Source: Acidobacteriota bacterium (GTDB lineage: Bacteria > Acidobacteriota > Terriglobia > Terriglobales > Acidobacteriaceae). From it: 16,658 bases of DNA. Where the stretch lies: contig JAEZPW010000047.1 of assembly GCA_023441255.1 (NCBI GenBank), forward strand, positions 1-16,658, read 5' to 3'. Below the pieces are notes generated by a model. The model saw only the letters and a list, made by a program, of their open reading frames with translations. It was not told the DNA's origin and ran no database searches. Positions 14,335 to 16,658 of the stretch are shown here, piece by piece (position 1 is the first letter of the stretch; each line of letters opens with the position of its first letter). Both the position numbers and the translations under genes were made by a program.

Positions 14335-14500
14335 TACGTTCGCCTCCTTGAAGATGTTCCGGGTTCAACGATAACTTGAACTACCTCGCCGGAATCCCGA
14401 GCAGCGGTACTGTAACAGATGACGAGCATTGGTGCATACTTTTCGCAATATCACGGCACGAGGTTCAGGCGGTCCACGCGTTGGTGCCGTTGATTACCGA

Positions 14501-14560
14501 AGGACAGTGTCCTATCGGGGAACAACGAAGAGGGCCGCAGTGTCTCAGAAATCGGACACT
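14501..14560. promoter_or_regulatory. Cluster of dyads, possible regulator binding sites upstream of flp
   Basis: AGGACA-G-TGTCCT (14501-14513) is a perfect palindrome; AGTGTC (14539-14544) / GACACT (14555-14560) is a perfect 6-bp dyad with a 10-nt spacer. Both share GTGTC/GACAC half-sites. They lie about 250-310 bp before the first pilin start. Operator or enhancer function is inferred; no regulator is identified. Confidence 0.4.
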
Positions 14561-14712
14561 CTGAAAAACGCCCGTCGGAGCTGCCTCCTAAGCTGCTGAT
14601 TTGAAAGCCAAAAGAGTTGTCACACCAGAGCAGCGAATGTCGCCGTCAATTGCAAGTACAACTGCGGACAGTCGAGAGGACTGTACGGGCTCCACTGTTT
14701 CCGATGGACGAC

Positions 14713-14797
14713 GCGTCAGGATTCGTTCCTGACGCAAGACTGGAACGAATTCCGCGATGCGCTCGCATCCGGAGACGAGGCCCTCGCGGGCCGAGTC
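14713..14797 (+). other. Structured leader of flp copy 1 (two hairpins)
   Basis: Hairpin 1: perfect 9-bp stem GCGTCAGGA (14713-14721) / TCCTGACGC (14727-14735), 5-nt loop. Hairpin 2: GGCCC (14779-14783) / GGGCC (14788-14792), with flanking GAC/GTC. Both recur at matching places before the second flp gene. Hairpin 2 ends about 10 nt before the Shine-Dalgarno, so it could influence translation or mRNA stability. Confidence 0.55.
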
Positions 14798-14813
14798 CAA
14801 CCTGGAGGATGGA

Positions 14814-14987
14814 ATGAAACAGATTCTTCGCAGACTCTGGGCTAATGACGAAGGGCAGGACATCGCCGAGTACGCTTTGATGCTGGCGCTGATCCTGATC
14901 GTCACAGCCGCTGTCGTGGCGCCGCTTGGCGAGACGGCAAAAACGATCTTCACCAATGCCAACACCCAGCTGTCGGGTGGCACTTAG
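14814..14987 (+). CDS. flp: Flp-type pilin (Tad/type IVc major pilin), copy 1
   Basis: A 57-residue prepilin: short basic leader MKQILRRLWANDEG, cleavage site G14|QDIAEY with the diagnostic Glu and Tyr at mature positions 5 and 6, then one hydrophobic helix (ALMLALILIVTAAVVAPL) and a short tail. The mature 43-residue protein would polymerise into Flp pili after processing by the CpaA/TadV peptidase encoded downstream. ATG 14814 is preceded by GGAGG (14804-14808) at 5 nt. It differs from copy 2 at 8 of 57 residues, all in the leader or the last six positions; residues 11-51 are identical. Confidence 0.93.
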   Translation: MKQILRRLWANDEGQDIAEYALMLALILIVTAAVVAPLGETAKTIFTNANTQLSGGT

Positions 14988-15083
14988 CCCTTGGCCGGCG
15001 TAGCCGGATGAAATCCCCTAGCGTGAGTTCTGGACGCTAGTCAGTCGTACCCAGGGACCCATTTCGATAGCTTGACTGACGGC

Positions 15084-15167
15084 GCGTCAGGAAGTTGCTT
15101 CCGGGCGCAAGGCTGAACCAATTCCGCGACGCGTTCGCGCGACCGGAAGTAACCGGCCCAAGGGCCG
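15084..15167 (+). other. Structured leader of flp copy 2 (two hairpins)
   Basis: Hairpin 1: GCGTCAGGAAG (15084-15094) / CTTCCGGGCGC (15098-15108), one mismatch and one G-T pair. Hairpin 2: CGGCCC (15154-15159) / GGGCCG (15162-15167). They are the counterparts of the leader hairpins of copy 1 despite sequence divergence. Preserved pairing in both copies suggests function. Confidence 0.55.
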
Positions 15168-15184
15168 AACACGCTGGAGGTTGA

Positions 15185-15358
15185 ATGAAAGCGGCTCTTT
15201 ACAAGCTATGGACCAACGACGAAGGTCAGGACATCGCGGAGTACGCTCTGATGCTTGCCCTGATTCTTATCGTGACTGCCGCCGTGGTGGCGCCGCTCGG
15301 AGAAACGGCGAAGACGATTTTTACCAACGCCAACACCGAGCTGGGCAAAGGAACCTAG
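15185..15358 (+). CDS. flp: Flp-type pilin (Tad/type IVc major pilin), copy 2
   Basis: A second 57-residue Flp prepilin, MKAALYKLWTNDEG|QDIAEY, with the same helix and the tail NANTELGKGT. ATG 15185 has CTGGAGG (15174-15180) 4 nt upstream. A longer overlapping frame starting at TTG 15181 is out of frame and spurious. The unit start-to-start distance is 371 bp, and flanking sequence 5' and 3' is also similar to copy 1, so it arose by tandem duplication. Within codons 11-51, 20 codons differ from copy 1 yet all are synonymous, so both copies look maintained by purifying selection. Confidence 0.93.
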   Translation: MKAALYKLWTNDEGQDIAEYALMLALILIVTAAVVAPLGETAKTIFTNANTELGKGT

Positions 15359-15494
15359 TCGTTCTTGCCGGCGTCGCCGGGTGATATTTCAGTGTGGGTT
15401 CAGGGCGCGAGCCAGCCTTTATCCACTTTTCGGCTGGTCAGCAACTGAACCCACTCGCGTTTTTGTCATAACACTGGGGTCTGGATGTACTGAT

Positions 15495-16022
15495 ATGAAT
15501 CTCGCACACTTGCCGATGTGGAATATTTTCGTGGTGTCGTACGCGCTGACGGCGGCATTGGGCGACGTTATGTGGCGGAAGATACCGAAGCAATACACGA
15601 CGGCAGGGATGATCATCGGGATCGTTTTCAATACGATCCACAGCGGCTGGTTCGGGTTCGGATCGTCGCTGGCTGCGTGCGTGATCGCGTTCGCGGCGGG
15701 TGTGGTGCTGTTTCAGCTGGGCGCGATGGGCGGCGGCGACGTGAAGCTGCTGGTGGCGATCGGCGCGATGCTTGGGTTTTCGCGGTGGCTGTTTGCGGTA
15801 GAAGTGGCGATCCTCTTCGCCGGGGCGATGGCCCTGGTGCAGGCGATCCGGACGGGCAGGTTGCGGCAGACACTGGCCAACATGGTTGACCTGATGCGCT
15901 GGATATTCTCCAAAGGGATACGGGAACACCCGGTAGTAAAAGTTTCCAATGCCGCCATGCTGCGCGCGCCCTTCGGAGTTGCGGCGGCAGTCGGCACTGT
16001 GTGGGCGGTGATTCGACCATGA
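15495..16022 (+). CDS. cpaA: Prepilin peptidase CpaA/TadV (A24 aspartic protease)
   Basis: A 175-residue inner-membrane peptidase with about five to six hydrophobic helices that would cleave the Flp prepilins and TadE-type pseudopilins. The two catalytic aspartates of family A24 are visible: Asp24 in ALGDVMWRKIP and Asp82 in MGGGDVKLL. Like other CpaA/TadV proteins it lacks the N-terminal methylase domain of PilD. ATG 15495 is chosen because the protein then begins directly at the first helix; the 38 upstream codons (from ATG 15381) do not look like this family. No strong Shine-Dalgarno is seen. The stop overlaps the next start (ATGA at 16019-16022), which suggests translational coupling. Confidence 0.92.
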   Translation: MNLAHLPMWNIFVVSYALTAALGDVMWRKIPKQYTTAGMIIGIVFNTIHSGWFGFGSSLAACVIAFAAGVVLFQLGAMGGGDVKLLVAIGAMLGFSRWLFAVEVAILFAGAMALVQAIRTGRLRQTLANMVDLMRWIFSKGIREHPVVKVSNAAMLRAPFGVAAAVGTVWAVIRP

Positions 16023-16480
16023 ACAAGAGACGACAACGTGGAGCGAACCTGGTCGAAGCGGCGCTAACGCTGCTTGTTTTGTTTATTTTCATTTTCGGGA
16101 TCATCGAGTTCGGGCGGATCTACAACATCTACCAGGCGATCACAAACGCGGCGCGAGAAGGCGCGCGTTTTGCGGTGGCTCCCTGCCCCACGCTGGGAGG
16201 ATGTTCGGTGGCGGTCGGGCCGGGCGTGTTGCCGCCCGATGCCGCCATTAAAGACAGAGTACGGCTCTATCTGAACAGCATGGCGATCAGGTCGCCCATG
16301 GTGGCAGACGGAGACATCGTCATCACCCAGATCAACCAGCCAGTTAACTACGGTGGTGGATCGGTCGTGAACACCACTTATACCCGCGTCCAGATCACAG
16401 CCCATTACCAGTTCCTAGCGTTTCCATTTGGAAACTTGCCGATCACATCGGATGCGGTGATGCGCAATGAAACGAATTGA
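16019..16480 (+). CDS. tadE: TadE-like pseudopilin
   Basis: A 153-residue TadE-like protein of the Tad secretion/pilus system. It has a basic N-terminus MNKRRQRGANLVEAAL, one hydrophobic helix (about 14-34), FGRIYNIYQAITNAAREGARFAV (the typical TadE block after the helix) and a soluble C-terminal domain with a CPTLGGC pair (about 59-65) that could form a disulfide. The ATG overlaps the cpaA stop (ATGA); the out-of-frame longer start at 16001 is unlikely. It overlaps the next TadE-like gene by 14 bp. TadE, TadF and TadG pseudopilins are needed for Flp pilus assembly in studied systems. Confidence 0.92.
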   Translation: MNKRRQRGANLVEAALTLLVLFIFIFGIIEFGRIYNIYQAITNAAREGARFAVAPCPTLGGCSVAVGPGVLPPDAAIKDRVRLYLNSMAIRSPMVADGDIVITQINQPVNYGGGSVVNTTYTRVQITAHYQFLAFPFGNLPITSDAVMRNETN

Positions 16481-16658
16481 ACGTAAACGCCGCGAGCGCG
16501 GCTCGCAAATATTGGAACTCGCGCTGGTGTTGCCCCTGCTGATCTTCCTGGTGTTCGTGGTGATCGAGGGCGCAGGCGCCGTGCGGACTCACCAGGTTAT
16601 CAACAACGCAGCTCGCGAAGGCGCACGACTGGGGGCAATCGACCAGAGCGCGTCGTTC
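16467..16658 (+). CDS. Second TadE/TadG-like pseudopilin, 5' part (truncated by window end)
   Basis: The frame is open to the last base (64 codons). It reads MKRIERKRRERGSQILELAL, a hydrophobic helix (LVLPLLIFLVFVVIEGAGA), then VRTHQVINNAAREGARLGAI, which parallels the NAAREGAR block of the preceding tadE gene. This is TadE-like; it may be TadE, TadF or the N-terminus of TadG, which cannot be told from the visible part. The start lies inside the end of tadE (14-bp overlap), without a clear Shine-Dalgarno, consistent with coupled translation. Confidence 0.85.
   Translation, partial: MKRIERKRRERGSQILELALVLPLLIFLVFVVIEGAGAVRTHQVINNAAREGARLGAIDQSASF

Larger units (their letters stand above)
14335..14813. 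other. Upstream region of the Tad pilin genes
   Basis: About 480 bp with no convincing gene; short frames (such as 14376-14564) lack domains and start signals. It contains a cluster of dyads sharing GTGTC half-sites (14501-14560), a 6-bp hairpin ACAGTC (14668-14673) / GACTGT (14679-14684), and the structured flp1 leader (14713-14797). The flp promoter is presumably between 14560 and 14713 but neither a sigma-70 nor a sigma-54 match was convincing. Confidence 0.5.

Noticed and set aside
14430..14450. Possible sigma-54 promoter TTGGTGCA...CGCA
   Set aside because: The GG to GC distance is 12 rather than 10 nt, so it does not fit the -24/-12 rule.
14640..14660. Possible sigma-54 promoter ending TTGCA before flp1
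   Set aside because: The -24 GG element is missing at the required distance.

Overview
The window looks like a chromosomal stretch of a GC-rich Gram-negative bacterium, most likely an acidobacterium of the Terriglobia/Koribacter type. This placement is inference. It rests on the GroEL carrying an apical-proximal insertion, the gene mix (M48 periplasmic protease, DUF892 ferritin-like protein, fused MFS/spermidine-synthase-like protein, Tad pilus genes), and the many short palindromic intergenic repeats of a style common in that phylum. No rRNA, tRNA, CRISPR array, insertion sequence or phage gene was seen.

Layout: (1) 3-1241 is the C-terminal part of a DUF2075-type SF1 helicase, cut by the window edge. 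(2) 1372-1752 is a GerW/YtfJ-family protein. (3) 1753-2052 is a repeat-bearing gap that holds the groEL terminator. (4) 2053-4207, minus strand, is the groES-groEL operon, with a perfect CIRCE operator overlapping a TTGACA promoter upstream (4336-4390). (5) 4783-5952 is an exported M48 metalloprotease, converging on a 107-aa orphan gene (5975-6298, minus). (6) 6299-6778 is a composite tandem array of palindromic repeats. (7) 6779-7273 (minus) is a DUF892 ferritin-like protein, followed by a 54-aa membrane protein (7429-7593, minus). (8) 7873-9186 is an NCS2/AzgA-type purine permease, then a Gfo/Idh/MocA oxidoreductase (9379-10368). (9) 10499-12775 (minus) is a fused membrane/spermidine-synthase-like protein. 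(10) 12992-13315 is a two-helix membrane protein with a terminator; 13401-14060 (minus) is an ICMT-type methyltransferase; 14164-14334 (minus) is a 56-aa membrane protein. (11) 14814 to the window end is the 5' part of a Tad (tight adherence, type IVc pilus) locus: two tandem Flp pilins, the prepilin peptidase CpaA/TadV, a TadE-like pseudopilin, and the start of a second TadE-like gene running off the edge.

How genes work together: GroES and GroEL form the heat-shock chaperonin, probably controlled by HrcA through CIRCE. In the Tad cluster, CpaA would cleave the Flp prepilins (G|QDIAEY sites are intact) and TadE-type pseudopilins. cpaA-tadE overlap by ATGA and tadE-tadE2 overlap by 14 bp, which suggests translational coupling. 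The other genes look like independent single-gene units separated by repeat-rich spacers.

No wholly new system is evident. The most interesting signals are the old tandem duplication of the Flp pilin gene together with its structured leader (two hairpins preserved in both copies), the composite palindromic repeat array at 6376-6781, the structured groES-groEL spacer, and two small membrane proteins of 54 and 56 aa that are easily missed.
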